Part shown: piece by piece, positions 22,715 through 33,232 of the stretch
How positions within the stretch are numbered: the stretch's first letter is position 1
Layout: every line of letters starts with the position of its first letter
DNA from: Ananas comosus
Lineage: Eukaryota; Streptophyta; Magnoliopsida; Poales; Bromeliaceae
Assembly (NCBI RefSeq): GCF_001540865.1
Contig: NC_033622.1
Location: 3,019,454-3,083,453, forward strand
Direction: 5' to 3'
Length of the DNA: 64,000 nucleotides
Translations under genes and position numbers: made by a program
The notes under the pieces: model-generated
The model's input: only the letters and a program-made list of their open reading frames with translations
The model's database searches: none
Told to the model about the DNA's origin: nothing

Positions 22715-22767
22715 GTTAAGCGTGCTAGGACGGGAGTAGTCCTAGGATGGGTGACCCCCTGGGAAGT
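22715..22767 (+). ncRNA. 5S rRNA-like segment in Cassandra 5' LTR
   Basis: GTTAAGCGTGCTAGGACGGG followed by AGTAGTCCTAGGATGGGTGA and CCCCCTGGGAAGT closely follows the 3' half of plant 5S rRNA, including the region of its internal promoter (A-box-like GTTAAGCGTGC, C-box-like GGATGGGTGACC). It is part of the LTR, not a ribosomal gene. Pol III transcription is inferred from the family. Confidence 0.85.
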
Positions 22768-23050
22768 CGGGGCGTCACAGATGGTATCAGAGCCAATTAC
22801 CAGCCGGAAGTGTGAGATGAGTCTCGGCTGAGCCAGGGTCTGGATGATGGGTTAGCGAGACAAGTCTCACATTGCCTGGTACTTGTGATCTGAGCCTGAC
22901 GAGGGATCTGAGCCTGACGAGGACGTCAAGGGCTTAAAGGAGGGGAGATTGTGAGACCCCAGATAGTCCTATATATGAGATATAATAGGGCTAAACTCTT
23001 AACCCGGCTTAAGCATTTTGGGTGGTGGCTAGACCCAAGAGGTTAAGAGA

Positions 23051-23103
23051 GTTAAGCGTGCTAGGACGGGAGTAGTCCTAGGATGGGTGACCCCCTGGGA
23101 AGT
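23051..23103 (+). ncRNA. 5S rRNA-like segment in Cassandra 3' LTR
   Basis: Identical to the segment in the 5' LTR at every base I compared; the nearest LTR difference (GAAGTT versus GAAGTC) lies just beyond it. Confidence 0.85.
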
Positions 23104-24341
23104 TGGGGCGTCACATTGAGCATGCTTCATCTATCATTAGCATATGAGGTTCTTTACAACGTAGCCAGCGAGACGACACCGGCGAAATTGTGGAAGAAAT
23201 TAGAATATCTGTACATGGCCAAATCCTTGACGAACATGTTGTATCTAAAGCAGCGACTGTTTACGCTGTAGATGCAGGAAGCTGCGAGCCTGTATGTGTA
23301 TCCTAACGAGTTCAACATAGTGGTGGCCCAGTTGACAAGCATCAGAGTCAATCTGGATGACGAGGATAAGGTGTTGATTTTACTATCTTCGCTACCGACG
23401 ACATATGAGCATCTGGTGACCACGTTGCTTTATGGCAAGGAGACCATAAGCGTGGAGGCGGTCACGGCAGTGCTTTTCTTGAATAAGTGTGGAGGCGGTC
23501 ACGGCATCAGAGTCCAGCACGCAGAGTCGGGATACTGCTTTGGTAGTAAGAGCGACAAAGGAGGCGACAATATCGACGACCAGATATCGACAGAAAAAGC
23601 CGCTATCTGAGATAGAGTACTTTTACTGTCACAGGAAAGGGCATATTAAGCGCAATTGTCGAAAACATTAGGATGATCTGAATGAGTTAAAGCGACAAAA
23701 GGAGAAAACTGTCGTGAATCAGGATAAGACAGTATCAGTGATAGCGCAGGTGACAGAGTCAGAGACGATCGATTCTGATGTGTTGTATGCAGCGACTGGA
23801 GGTGTTAAAATTTCAGATGACGCACGGGTGCTCAATTCGGCGTGTTCTATTCACGAATGCCCGGAGAAGGAGTCTTTTGCCATCTATAAGGCAATTAAGG
23901 GTAGAAAGATTTTGATGGGGAACGGGACGGCGTGCAAAGGTTTGGAAGTCGGCACGGTGAAGATCCTAATGCATGATGGGGTCGTGAGGACGTTGACAGG
24001 TGTGAGGCACGCTCCTGATTTAAAGCGGAATTTGATCTCGTTAGGCGCGTTGGACTCAAAAGGTTGCAATTTTTCGGTTTCAGGTAGAGCTATGAGGGTC
24101 CAAAAGCGAGATCAAGCCGTGTGCAAGGCGAACAAGCACGGGAAGTTATACGTTCTGAACGGGAGCACAGTCTGAACGGAAGCGTAGACAGTTTGGGTTC
24201 CAAAAGTTCGCGGAGGTGTAGTCACTCGAGGCAGAGCGGCGGATGCACCGACATCGAGCGGAAGAGATAAGATCAAGATGGAGCTTGCATGGTGAGCTCG
24301 ACGCAGCGGTTGAAAACTACAAATCCAACCAAGGTGGAAAT

Positions 24342-24851
24342 TGTTAAGATTTGGTTAGATTTGTAGTTAAATCCTAGTTGGATAAGAATTAATATTTAAA
24401 TTTATTGGAGCTAAATTAAGATTTAAATACTAATTAGAATATGAATCTAACTAGATTAGAATAAATATTTAAATCTTTTGGAGATAAATCAATTAAGATT
24501 TAAATATTTATTTTGAGTAAGAATTCTAAATATATTGGGATTCGGGTACGTTTTGATGTAAGCTTTATAAATAGCTCTATTGTTGGAGAGCTTAAGGTGT
24601 AGTACGGCCAAGTTGAGATTCTTGAGGAGAGTATAGTAAGGTGTCTTGAAGCCATTGGTGGACCGTACTAAAGAGAGGCTTGGCCATGAGTTGCATGCAC
24701 CTAGTGCACGGGTGCACGTGAGAGAGAAAAAGAGAGAGTTGTTTTCTTTGTGGGTTTATAGAAGACAAGAGAAGGGTAGGAGAAATTCAGAAAGGAGACT
24801 TGGGTTGTAACTACTCTATGCAGAAAAGGAGTCAGGTGTAATTTTCTCTTA
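24342..24851 (+). repeat. 3' LTR of defective Copia element, truncated
   Basis: It begins TGTTAAGATTTGGTTAGAT after a purine-rich AAGGTGGAAA and matches the 5' LTR up to AGGTGTAATTTTCTCTTATT, where the foldback palindrome starts. The remaining ~200 bp of LTR is not found downstream. Confidence 0.75.
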
Positions 24852-24877
24852 TTATACTATCGGTAGCACGGAGAAAA

Positions 24878-24915
<38 letters not shown>

Positions 24916-24973
24916 AGGCTGGTATACTATCGGTAGCACGGAGGCCTCCGTGCTACCGATAGTATACCAGCCT

Positions 24974-25032
<59 letters not shown>

Positions 25033-25033
25033 G
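24852..25033. repeat. Near-perfect palindrome with CT/GA arms and TA tract
   Basis: The centre of symmetry lies between 24944 and 24945 (GGAGGCCTCC). From 24885 to about 25004 the two arms match base for base: (GA)n, GCTAGGCTGGTATACTATCG, GTAGCACGGAG, then the exact complement and (CT)n. A third partial copy of the terminus (TATACTATCGGTAGCACGGAG, 24852-24872) lies on the left, and (TA)n runs from 25009 to 25033. It looks like a family L element reduced to its two termini. Confidence 0.85.
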
Positions 25034-25259
25034 TTCGATTGGGATACTATTGATAGCACCAAACGTTTCGTGTTACTGAGTTTTCTGCTGTTAGATTTAA
25101 CCTTTGGACTATTTTCACCCATTAGATTATACTATTAAACTAATTACTCACTAAACCCTAGGGGGGCCCACATTACCCTAACTATATATTTTTTCATCCA
25201 ATGACCCAAAATCTAATAGCACCAAATACTTGATACTATTGATAGTATTCCAACCTAGG
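25034..25259. repeat. Short foldback MITE (family S)
   Basis: Left end TTCGATTGGGATACTATTGA, right end TGATAGTATTCCAACCTAGG; TA tracts on both sides (25009-25033 and 25260-25273). Core block AGGGGGGCCCACATTACCCT. Confidence 0.8.
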
Positions 25260-25278
25260 TCTATATATATATAGAGCA

Positions 25279-25820
25279 GGACTGCTGTGCTCTCAGGAAC
25301 ACGAAAGCCTCCGTGCTCTTGAGTCGTTTTCAATGATAAAATTTTCGAATCGACGATCAGCTCTGTTAGACATGATCTAGTGTATTTGAAGTTTCTAAAA
25401 AATAATTTTTGTGATTTTTTGATATCATTTACCTAGTGATCGAAAGGGTCCAAAATCAATAATTTTTAATTGTTGATATCTACTGTTTTCAAGTTTAACG
25501 GTGTAAAAGTATTCAAATCAGATGAAATTTTGATACAAAATTCTTTATATTATCTACAACAAGATCAATATTTCTGATCGAAAATTTTAGGGCTATATCA
25601 CCAATTTTTATAGGATTTTTATTTTCAGTCGTTAAAAATTATTGATTTTGAATCCTTTCGATTGCTAGGTAAATGATATCGAAAATCCGCAAAAATTATT
25701 TTCTAGAAACTTCAAATACGCTATATCAAGTTTAATGGAGCCGATCGTTGATTCGGAAATTCCATCATCGAAAACAGCTCAGGAGCACGGAGACCTCCGT
25801 GCTTCTGAGAGCATAGCAGT

Positions 25821-25822
<2 letters not shown>
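25279..25822. repeat. Long foldback MITE (family L), complete copy
   Basis: Best-preserved long copy, 544 bp. Ends GGACTGCTGTGCTCTCAG and CTGAGAGCATAGCAGTCC are perfect or near-perfect complements. Both arms fold along almost their whole length: AATCGACGATCAGCTCTGTT on the left pairs with GGAGCCGATCGTTGATTCG on the right, and TCATTTACCTAGTGATCGAA pairs with TTTCGATTGCTAGGTAAATG. TA tract on the left, CT then TA tract on the right. No reading frame. Confidence 0.85.
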
Positions 25823-25894
<72 letters not shown>

Positions 25895-25950
25895 CACTCT
25901 TCTCTCTCTCTCTTCTCTCTCTTCTCTCCTCTCTCCTCTCTTCTCTCTCT
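25823..25950. repeat. (CT)n(TA)n and CTCTT-rich low complexity
   Basis: CT run to 25868, TA run to 25894, then an irregular TCTCTC/TCTTCTC tract to about 25950. Reading frames across it (poly Ser-Leu or Arg-Glu) are artefacts. Confidence 0.9.
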
Positions 25951-26833
25951 CGATGGAGTTTCCGAATCGACAAGTCCACTCCGTTAAAATATGAAATTGA
26001 GTATTTGAAAGGTTCTAGAAAAAAATTTCATATTTTTCGAAATCATATAATAAGTTCATCAAGCGCGGTATAAAATGAACGATAATATCGAACGAGTTGT
26101 TTAAAAATGGATAATCGGATCTTAATTTAAGATCGGAGTTTATGTGATACTTTATCTAGTAGTGAATAGAATTTTATACCAAAATTTCAACCTATTCGGA
26201 TTTTTGCATCGGTTAACTAGCAAGTGTTTCATACGGGGTTAAAAATTTGCCAATTTTGTGAAGCTTTGATCGTAAGGAAAATGATGTTGAAAATTGATGA
26301 ATTTAATGTTCTAGATGTTTCAAATGCCTAGATAAGTTTGAACGTGGTGTGATCGTCGATTCAGAAGCTCTCAAATCATTGAACAACAACTATGAGTGTG
26401 AGGAGCGATGTACTCATAATGGAATATGTACCCGTATATTATATTATCATATTATATATTTAGGAGCTGGATCTGTCATGCTTCTGATAGCGACAGAGGC
26501 TCCGTGCTATTCAAGTTGTTTTTATGTCGACTTTCGAATCGCACGATCGGTTCGTTAGACGTTGATCTTGAGTATGTTGAAGTATGCAGAAAATATAAAT
26601 TTGCGATTTTTCGATATCACTTTGCTAGTGATCGAAGGTGGCTAAAAATACACGGTTGAAAATAAATATAACAAATTATCGTGATATGACATTAAATTTT
26701 TGATCAAATTCATTGATCTTGTTTTATATGTTAGAAGAATTTTCTATTAAATTTCATGTGATTTGAATATTTTTACACGTGTAACTTTGCAAACGGCTCA
26801 CCACAGGCATTACTACCGATAGTATTCTAGCTC

Positions 26834-26837
<4 letters not shown>
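25951..26837. repeat. Foldback fragments, first copy of a ~1.5 kb-spaced duplication
   Basis: Pieces of family L arms: GATGGAGTTTCCGAATCGAC at the start, CTTCTGATAGCGACAGAGGC at 26480, and a right terminus CTACCGATAGTATTCTAGCT at 26814. The same order of blocks recurs from 27485 to 28370 with many one-base insertions and deletions. Confidence 0.7.
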
Positions 26838-26878
<41 letters not shown>

Positions 26879-26879
26879 G

Positions 26880-27441
26880 AATTAGGCTACTATACTATCT
26901 ATAGTACCGGATACTATCTATAGTATTGGAGCTCCGGTACTATAGTCTTGCTTTCGATCTTAGGGTGTTCAAATTAATGATCCACACCGTTAAATATGAT
27001 CTAGGGTATATGAAATTCTTAGGAATAACATTTTAGTTTTTTTCGACATCGTTTACTTAGTAAATAAATTATGTCAAAATGGACGGTGGAAATTGAATAA
27101 TCTTTAAAATTTGAGCATAGGATTTTTAAATTTAAGATCAAGAATGTTAACCTTAATCTAGATAGTTTAAACTATTTTCTATCAAAATTTGAAGAAATTT
27201 AGATTCTTCCACACCGTTAAACCCCAAACTCGCCATAGTAGCAATTGAAAATTGACAATTTTGAAATAGTTTGATCATAAAATAAACTATGTTGAAAAAT
27301 ATAAAATTTTATTTCTAAAAACTTTAAATACCTTAGATAAGTTTTAACGGTGTGGATCGTTGATTTGAACATCCTAAGATCGAAAACGAGACTATAGTAC
27401 CGGAGCCCTAGTACTATAGATAGTATAGGAGACTAGCACAC
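26880..27441. repeat. Long foldback MITE (family L variant)
   Basis: Ends TTAGGCTACTATACTATCTA / GTACTATAGATAGTATAGGA. Inner arms TTCGATCTTAGGGTGTTCAA and TTGAACATCCTAAGATCGAA pair. CT/TA tracts on the left (26840-26878) and CT-rich DNA on the right. Confidence 0.8.
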
Positions 27442-27484
27442 TCTCCTCTCTCTCTCTCCTCTCTTCTCTCGCTCTCTCCTCTCT

Positions 27485-28370
27485 TCTCTCTCTCGATGGG
27501 AGTTTCCGAATCGACAAGTCCACTCCGTTAAAATGAAATCTGAGTATTTCGAAAGTTCTAGAAAATAAATTCATAATTTTTCGAAATCATTAATAAAGTT
27601 CCATCAGCGCGGTATAAAATGAACGATAAAATCGAACGAGTGTGTTTAAAAAGGATAATCGGATCCTTCAATTTAAGACTCGGAGTTATTGATCTGGTTA
27701 TTAGTAGTGACATAGAATTTTTACACAAAATTCAACCTATTCGGATTTTTGCACGGTTAACTAGCAAGTGTATTCATACGGCGGTTAAAAATTGCCAATT
27801 TTGTGAGCTTTTGATCGTAAGAAATGATGCTTGAAAATTGATGAAATTTAATGTTCTAGATGTTCAAATGGCTAGATAACGTTTGAACGGGGTGTGTGTT
27901 GTATGTCGGATTCAGAAGCTCTTAAATCATTGAAAACAACTTATGAGTGTGAGGATGCGATGTACTCATAATGGTATGTAGCCCGACTATTATATATCAT
28001 ATATATATATTTAGGAAAGCTGGTGCTGTCGATGCTTCTGATAGGACAGAGGCTCCGTAGCTTTCAGTTGTTTTGATGTCGACTTTCGAATCGCACGATC
28101 GGTTCTTTAGACTGTTGATCGAGGTATGTTGAAGTATGCAGAAATTAAATTTGCCGATTTTTCGATATCACTTTGCTAGGTGATGAAGTGGCTAAAATTA
28201 CACGCGTTGAAAAATAAAATCAACAAAAATTATGCGTGATATGACATTAATTTTGGATCAAATTCATTGATTTGTTTTATATGTATAGAAGAATTTTCTA
28301 TTAAATTTCATGTGATTTGAATATTCTCTTACACCGTGTAAGCTTGCAAACGGCTCACCACAGGCAGTTA
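27485..28370. repeat. Second copy of the foldback-fragment duplication
   Basis: It repeats 25951-26837 (GTTTCCGAATCGACAAGTCC, TATTCGGATTTTTGCACGGT, ATCGCACGATCGGTTCTTTA) at an offset of about 1535 bp. The differences are dominated by single-base gaps rather than substitutions. Confidence 0.7.
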
Positions 28371-28689
28371 AAATTATTGATTTTTGAGCCCTTCGATCAG
28401 CGTAGGCAAATGATATTCGAAAATCACAAATTTATTTTCTAGGTACTCAGTATACTTTAGGTTAAACTCTAACGGCGGCGATCAGGTTTGATTCGAAAGT
28501 GCGCGAACATCGAAACATATTGAAGCGACGGCAGGGCTCCGTTGCTCAGAGCATACCAGCCCTCATCTCTCTCTCTCTCTCTCTCCTCTCTCTCTTCTCT
28601 ATACATATACTATACTATATATACATATATATATATATTTATTAATTATATAATATATATGTATAGAGAGAGAAGAACGAGAGCATACG
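28371..28689. repeat. Foldback right arm plus CT/TA-rich low complexity
   Basis: 28371-28565 completes the right arm of an element beginning near 28013 and ends GCTCAGAGCATACCAGCC. It is followed by CT- and TATA-rich sequence to 28670. Confidence 0.6.
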
Positions 28690-29345
28690 AGAGAAGAGTT
28701 TGACTGGGTACTATCGGTCAGATATAACTGCTCGTTTTACTTCCGGATTTGTTTTTGATGAAGAAGACTTTCCAATGTTATTGGAGCCACGAATCGACAC
28801 CGTGAACATTGATCTAGACCATTTAAATTTATATAGAAATCAAATTTGACCAATGATTTTTGGTACATTCGGGGTGGCCGGGGTGTATGTGGCTGAGGTA
28901 CTTAAGTGGTTTGTACGAACGATTCAAGTAGTCAAAAGAGTCAGAATGATTTAAAATGGCGCTTAGTTTATGGTGCGGTTTGCTCCGTTTAACGGGGATT
29001 ATGATTATATTAGAAAGATGTTCAAATCAACTAAATTTTTAGGTTAAAACAATTCTTTAAACTATTATAAAGAAATAAAGTTGGACTCTAGATCTGGAAA
29101 TATAAAATTGTTTCATCACTTTTTTGAAGGATATTCTTTCTAAGCCAATTTTATTTTCTTTACATTGATAGACAAGAGAACAATATCGAAAATGTGTACG
29201 GTGAAATTTGGAATTTCCAGATAGTTGTAAATAGTTTAGATCGATGTTTTAACGGTACCGATCGATAAGGGTGGACAAGCTCTATCATTGAAAATACTCG
29301 GTAGTAAACCGAGCCGTTTACTACCGATAGTATTCTTAGCCATAA
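28690..29345. repeat. Long foldback MITE, diverged
   Basis: Left end GACTGGGTACTATCGGTCAG; right end TTTACTACCGATAGTATTCT. Inner arms around CACGAATCGACACCGTGAAC and ACGGTACCGATCGATAAGGG correspond to the family L arms. Confidence 0.6.
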
Positions 29346-29360
29346 CTATGTTCTTCTCTT

Positions 29361-29460
29361 NNNNNNNNNNNNNNNNNNNNNNNNNNNNNNNNNNNNNNNN
29401 NNNNNNNNNNNNNNNNNNNNNNNNNNNNNNNNNNNNNNNNNNNNNNNNNNNNNNNNNNNN
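29361..29460. other. Assembly gap (100 N)
   Basis: A fixed-size gap at the end of a foldback element, just before a TA-rich tract (29490-29566). Confidence 1.
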
Positions 29461-29509
29461 GTAAAATTTATAAAACTAATATAAAAACTCAATATATATA
29501 TACTATATC

Positions 29510-29546
<37 letters not shown>

Positions 29547-29565
29547 ATATATATATAATATATAT

Positions 29566-30152
29566 AGGATCTGGCTGACGTATACTCTTCATGTAGATGA
29601 TCGCCATCTACTTATAAGTTGTTTTCGATGCATAGTAGCTTCCGAGCAGCAACGATACATTACTGCTTCATAAGCATCTTAGAGCATTTAAAACTTCTAG
29701 AACCAAACTTTTTCTCTTTTTTCGACATCATTACGTTACGATCAAAAGCCGATCACAAAATTGATAATTTTAACGCGAGTCCGGTTATGGGATATTTGCT
29801 AGTTTAACGGTTAACAAGTATTGGAATAGATTAATTTTTTATCTTAGAATAATTCTTATTGCACTTACCTTTAGGTTAAATGCATGTCATACTCGCACAC
29901 AAATTGTAAGGATCCGCCATACATCCATTTTTATGTAGAGACGTCGTTCGATTTCGACATTTCATTTATATACCCATTTGATGGACATATAATGATTTCG
30001 AACAATTACGAAATTATTTTCTAGAAATTTCAAATACTTTAGCACTCATATTTCACGGAGTGGATCGTTGATTCGGAAGCCCAGATACGAAACAACTTAT
30101 GCAAGTACGAAGAGTTTCTTAACTCATAAGAGTATGAGTAGCCGTTACTCTA
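29566..30152. repeat. Long foldback MITE, diverged
   Basis: Left end GGATCTGGCTGACGTATACT; right end CATAAGAGTATGAGTAGCC. The inner right arm GGAGTGGATCGTTGATTCGG is the family L block. Confidence 0.6.
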
Positions 30153-30189
30153 ATATATAGTTATAGTACTATATATAATTATTATAATA

Positions 30190-30945
30190 TATTATATAGG
30201 GCATAATTGCCATATACCTTATGCGTTTTCTGCAATATATCTTTTGATGTTACGCACTTTTTTTTGTTTCTTTCTAAAATACCACCCCTGCCATGTGTTC
30301 CGACCGTTTATTCCAAAATACCCCATGCAGTTATCCCCTGCTTAAACATAACTTGGCTTAAACATGCGTGGTTAAATGTAACCAGAGTTAAAGGCCTAAT
30401 TAAAATACCCATATTTACCCCATATCTTATAACTATATCTTAAATTATCCTTTCATTTCTCTCCAACTTAACATTATTAGGTCTCGATTCAAGCCGCGCT
30501 CTGCTGCACCGCCCGCCGCCACCGCGAGCCGCCAGCAGCGTCACCGCCACCGCAACCTCGCGCATCGTCCTCCGCCTCCACCTTCGGCCCCAAGAGCCTC
30601 GCTATTCGACACAAAAAAACGGCCGCAACGTCGCCACTCTCGTCATCGTCCGTGACGTCCATCATCCCACACCTTTGGCTGGCGCCGGGGAGCAGAGCAT
30701 AGCCGGCAGACGGGACAAGTGAGGAAGAGGAGAGGGAGCGGGGCATGAAGTTAGCGGGGCATGTCGGGAAGCGGGGGAGGGGACGGTGGAGCGGATCGGG
30801 GGACGGCGGTAGCCGGGTGAGACGAGAGCGGGCGGAGCTCATCGGGGAGCACTGGTCGTGCGCGATTCCCACGAGGCCAGTATGCAGGCCGTCTAGTGGA
30901 GCCGCTGAGATGAGAGGGAAGGTCCAGCGTGGACCTCCTCTCATT
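30190..30945. other. Unassigned segment with a GC-rich patch
   Basis: 30190-30480 resembles non-coding repeat DNA (ATAATTGCCATATACCTT...). 30489-30945 is strongly GC-rich, in contrast to everything within 15 kb. The minus strand holds an open 151-codon frame (30489-30944) with Arg/Ala/Pro-rich product and no recognisable domain; the opposite strand is also open for 67 codons. It could be a captured gene fragment or chance reading in GC-rich DNA. No function is assigned. Confidence 0.35.
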
Positions 30946-31471
30946 TAATATATAATATATATATATATTATATTATATTTATATATATAATATATATATA
31001 TATAATTTTAGTAATTATGATATGTATGTATGTATCGTATACATAGCATTATATAATGTATTATATGGTATATATCCATATATATATATGATATATATAC
31101 ATAATATATAGTATATATGTACTATTTTATTTATACATACTACATATATATATATGCATAGTAATGTATATATATATATATGTATATATATGTATATATA
31201 TGTTATATTGTATATATATGTTATATGTATATATATGATTATATTAAATATATGTATTATGTTATATATATGTATTAACTAGTATATATATGTATATGTT
31301 ATATATATGCTATAATTATGTATTATTATATGTAATATATATATGTATATTATATATATATACATATACTATGGGTATATACATATATATGATATATATT
31401 ATGTTATATCGTGTTATATGTATATATATTATATATATATATATGATACTATAATATATAATATATATATA
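30946..31471. repeat. TA/TATG-rich degenerate microsatellite
   Basis: More than 500 bp of TATATA, TATG and TATATGTATA variants with almost no G or C. It bridges the GC-rich patch and the next foldback element. Confidence 0.9.
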
Positions 31472-31760
31472 GGCAGGGCTAGCCTGTGCTATTGAGGCAG
31501 CCACAGCCGACCCTTGTGCTTCCTAACTTCTAACCACCATCAAATTGTATGCGATGGTTAGAATGAGAGAGGAGCGAGATATTAAGAGAAATTCAGAGAA
31601 AGAGAAATTGAACCACACCCCAATTTCTCCCAATATCTCCATCCCCTCCATCTCTTCATAACACCACCCATCACAAATTGCATGCGGTAGCTTACAGAAA
31701 TAGTTGGCGCACAAGCGAGCTGCTGACTGATCACTATAGCCAGAGTAGCCCTACTCATAT
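31472..31760. repeat. Foldback MITE (family T)
   Basis: Left end GGCAGGGCTAGCCTGTGCTA; right end ACTATAGCCAGAGTAGCCCT. Inner arms AACCACCATCAAATTGTATG and CACCCATCACAAATTGCATG are related as in the copy at 10121-10371. A TA tract precedes it. Confidence 0.6.
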
Positions 31761-31796
31761 ATATACCCATACCCAACTACTCATCTCCTCATCATC

Positions 31797-32021
31797 GTTA
31801 AAAGTATCAAGCTATTGGTGCTTGTATATTAGTACTTATAGATTTCTGACCATTGAATAAAGAGATTTGTGGTTAGGATGATGTGGGATTTCTAGGATTG
31901 AGTTGATGGTTTGTTAAGTAGTATAATCTAATGGATGGAAATGATCAAATAGGGAGATTTAACGGTAAAAAATTTACAAGTCCCAAATACTTGGTACTTT
32001 TACAAACTCCATAGTCAGACT
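31797..32021. repeat. Short foldback MITE (family S), inverted orientation
   Basis: Read on minus it carries the family S blocks (TAAATCTCCCTATTTGATCA, ATCCATTAGATTATACTAC). Terminal repeats are decayed. Confidence 0.6.
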
Positions 32022-32029
32022 ATATATAG

Positions 32030-32562
32030 AGTAGGGCTACTATACTCTTATCAATATAGAGCCCTTCGTACTCATAATTTATTTTTGATGATTGAGCTTC
32101 CGAATCGACAATCGACTTCATTAAATATGATCTAGAGATTTTTAAACTTATAGAAAATAAATTTTGTAATTTTTTGAAATCACAATAAAGTCCATCAAAC
32201 GGGAATAAAATGAACGGTTAAAATCCAATGACGTCCTAAAAATAGATGATCAGATCCTTCAATTTAAAATCAGAGTTTTAGATCTTTATCTAGATAGTGA
32301 ATAAAATTTTCTTTCAAAGATTCAACCGATTCTCATTCTTTTATACTGTTAAACTAGCAAATATCACATACTGCCGTTAAAAATTATTAATTTTAAAATT
32401 TTTTGATCAGGTAAATCATGTCAAAAAATTGTAAAATTTTATTTCTAAAAATTTTAAATGTTTTAGATAATATTTAATAGTCTGAATTGTCGGTTCGGAA
32501 GCTCTATCATCGAAAACGATTTATTAGTACGAAGACGATCGTACTCATAAGAATATAGTAGC
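32030..32562. repeat. Long foldback MITE (family L)
   Basis: Ends GTAGGGCTACTATACTCTTA and CATAAGAATATAGTAGCGAA. TTGATGATTGAGCTTCCGAA pairs with TTCGGAAGCTCTATCATCGA near the other end. Followed by a (CT)n(TA)n tract at 32563-32644. Confidence 0.8.
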
Positions 32563-32563
32563 G

Positions 32564-32644
<81 letters not shown>

Positions 32645-32647
<3 letters not shown>

Positions 32648-33195
32648 GTAGAGTGGCTGGTATGGCTTAGGAGCCCGGAGCTTGCCGTGCTTCCAATTGT
32701 TTTCGATTTCGACTAATCGACGATCCGGCTCGTTAAGAGTTGATCGTAGGTAATTGAAGTACCTGTAGAAAAAAATTTTGTGATTTTTCGATACACTTTG
32801 CCTATGTGTCGAAGGGGCTCCAAAATCAATAAATTTTAATGTGTGTAAAGTGAGGCCGCGTTCATAGTTTACGGTGTGAAAATATCAAATCACATGGAAA
32901 TGTGATAGAAAATTCTTATTATCCAATTAAACAAGATCAAATAACTTTTGATCTAAAATATTTAATGTCATATCATCATATTTTGTAGATTTTTATTTTC
33001 ACCCGTTGATTTTGAGGCCACTTCGACACTAGGCAAACTGATTATCGAAAAATCGCGATAAATTATTTTCTATATACTTCAAATACTCTTAGATCAAGTC
33101 TACGGAGGCCGATCGTCAATTCGAAAGTCTGAATATCAAAAGCAAAGTGGAAGCACGGAGCCCTCCGGTGCTTTCATAAGATCCTAGCGCGAACT
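32645..33195. repeat. Long foldback MITE (family L)
   Basis: Left terminus with GGCTGGTATGGCTTAGGAGC and right terminus GGTGCTTTCATAAGATCCTA. Inner blocks TCGACGATCCGGCTCGTTAA and GGAGGCCGATCGTCAATTCG pair. Several apparent single-base insertions relative to other copies. Confidence 0.65.
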
Positions 33196-33232
33196 CCTCT
33201 CTCTCTTCTTCATCTCTCTTCGTCTCTCCATC

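Larger units (their letters stand above)
22614..23115 (+). mobile_element. Cassandra-type TRIM retrotransposon with 5S rRNA-derived LTRs
   Basis: This is a complete 502 bp miniature LTR element: 5' LTR 22614-22779, primer-binding site TGGTATCAGAGCC at 22782-22794, purine tract AAAGGAGGGGAGA at 22936-22948 and 3' LTR 22950-23115. Each LTR is 166 bp and runs TGTGAGACC...GCGTCACA; the two differ by two substitutions only, so insertion is recent. TTGAG at 22609-22613 and 23116-23120 is the target-site duplication and falls inside the Copia gag frame. It has no coding capacity and must use enzymes of other retrotransposons. Cassandra is the known plant TRIM family whose LTRs carry 5S rRNA sequence with pol III promoter elements, and the LTR content here matches that. 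Confidence 0.93.
22435..24177 (+). pseudogene. Copia gag/protease remnant, interrupted by Cassandra
   Basis: The frame starts MAMKFKIEKFDAKNNFGLWQ, the N-terminus of a TNT1-94-like Copia gag. It breaks at 22613 at the Cassandra insertion and resumes at 23116-23121 after the duplicated TTGAG (SMLHLSLAYEVLYNV). A nonsense codon at 23269-23271 and a frameshift near 23490 follow. The zinc knuckle is degraded (YFYCHRKGHIKRNC: the first Cys of CX2CX4HX4C is Tyr). The protease region reads LNSACS where active elements have D-S/T-G/A-A/S, so the catalytic Asp is lost. The pre-integrase part (VRTLTGVRHAPDLKRNLISL) is recognisable, then the frame stops and sequence jumps to the 3' LTR. Confidence 0.85.
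21669..24851 (+). mobile_element. Defective Copia-type element with Cassandra nested inside
   Basis: The 5' LTR is 21669 to about 22384, the gag/protease remnant is 22435-24177 and the 3' LTR starts at 24342. It is cut off at 24851 by a palindromic foldback element. Both LTRs begin TGTTAAGATTTGG and share blocks through CAGGTGTAAT. Integrase, reverse transcriptase and RNase H are absent, so the element could only have moved in trans. About 500 bp of it is the later Cassandra insertion. Confidence 0.8.

Noticed and set aside
22715..22767. A genuine 5S rRNA gene
   Set aside because: Only the 3' half is present, twice, each inside a 166 bp LTR with TG...CA ends and a TRIM structure.
25735..26073. 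Ser-Leu or Arg-Glu repeat proteins at this and similar sites (386-589, 24832-25122, 34023-34364)
   Set aside because: They are CT/GA and TA microsatellites read in frame; there is no conserved sequence on either side.
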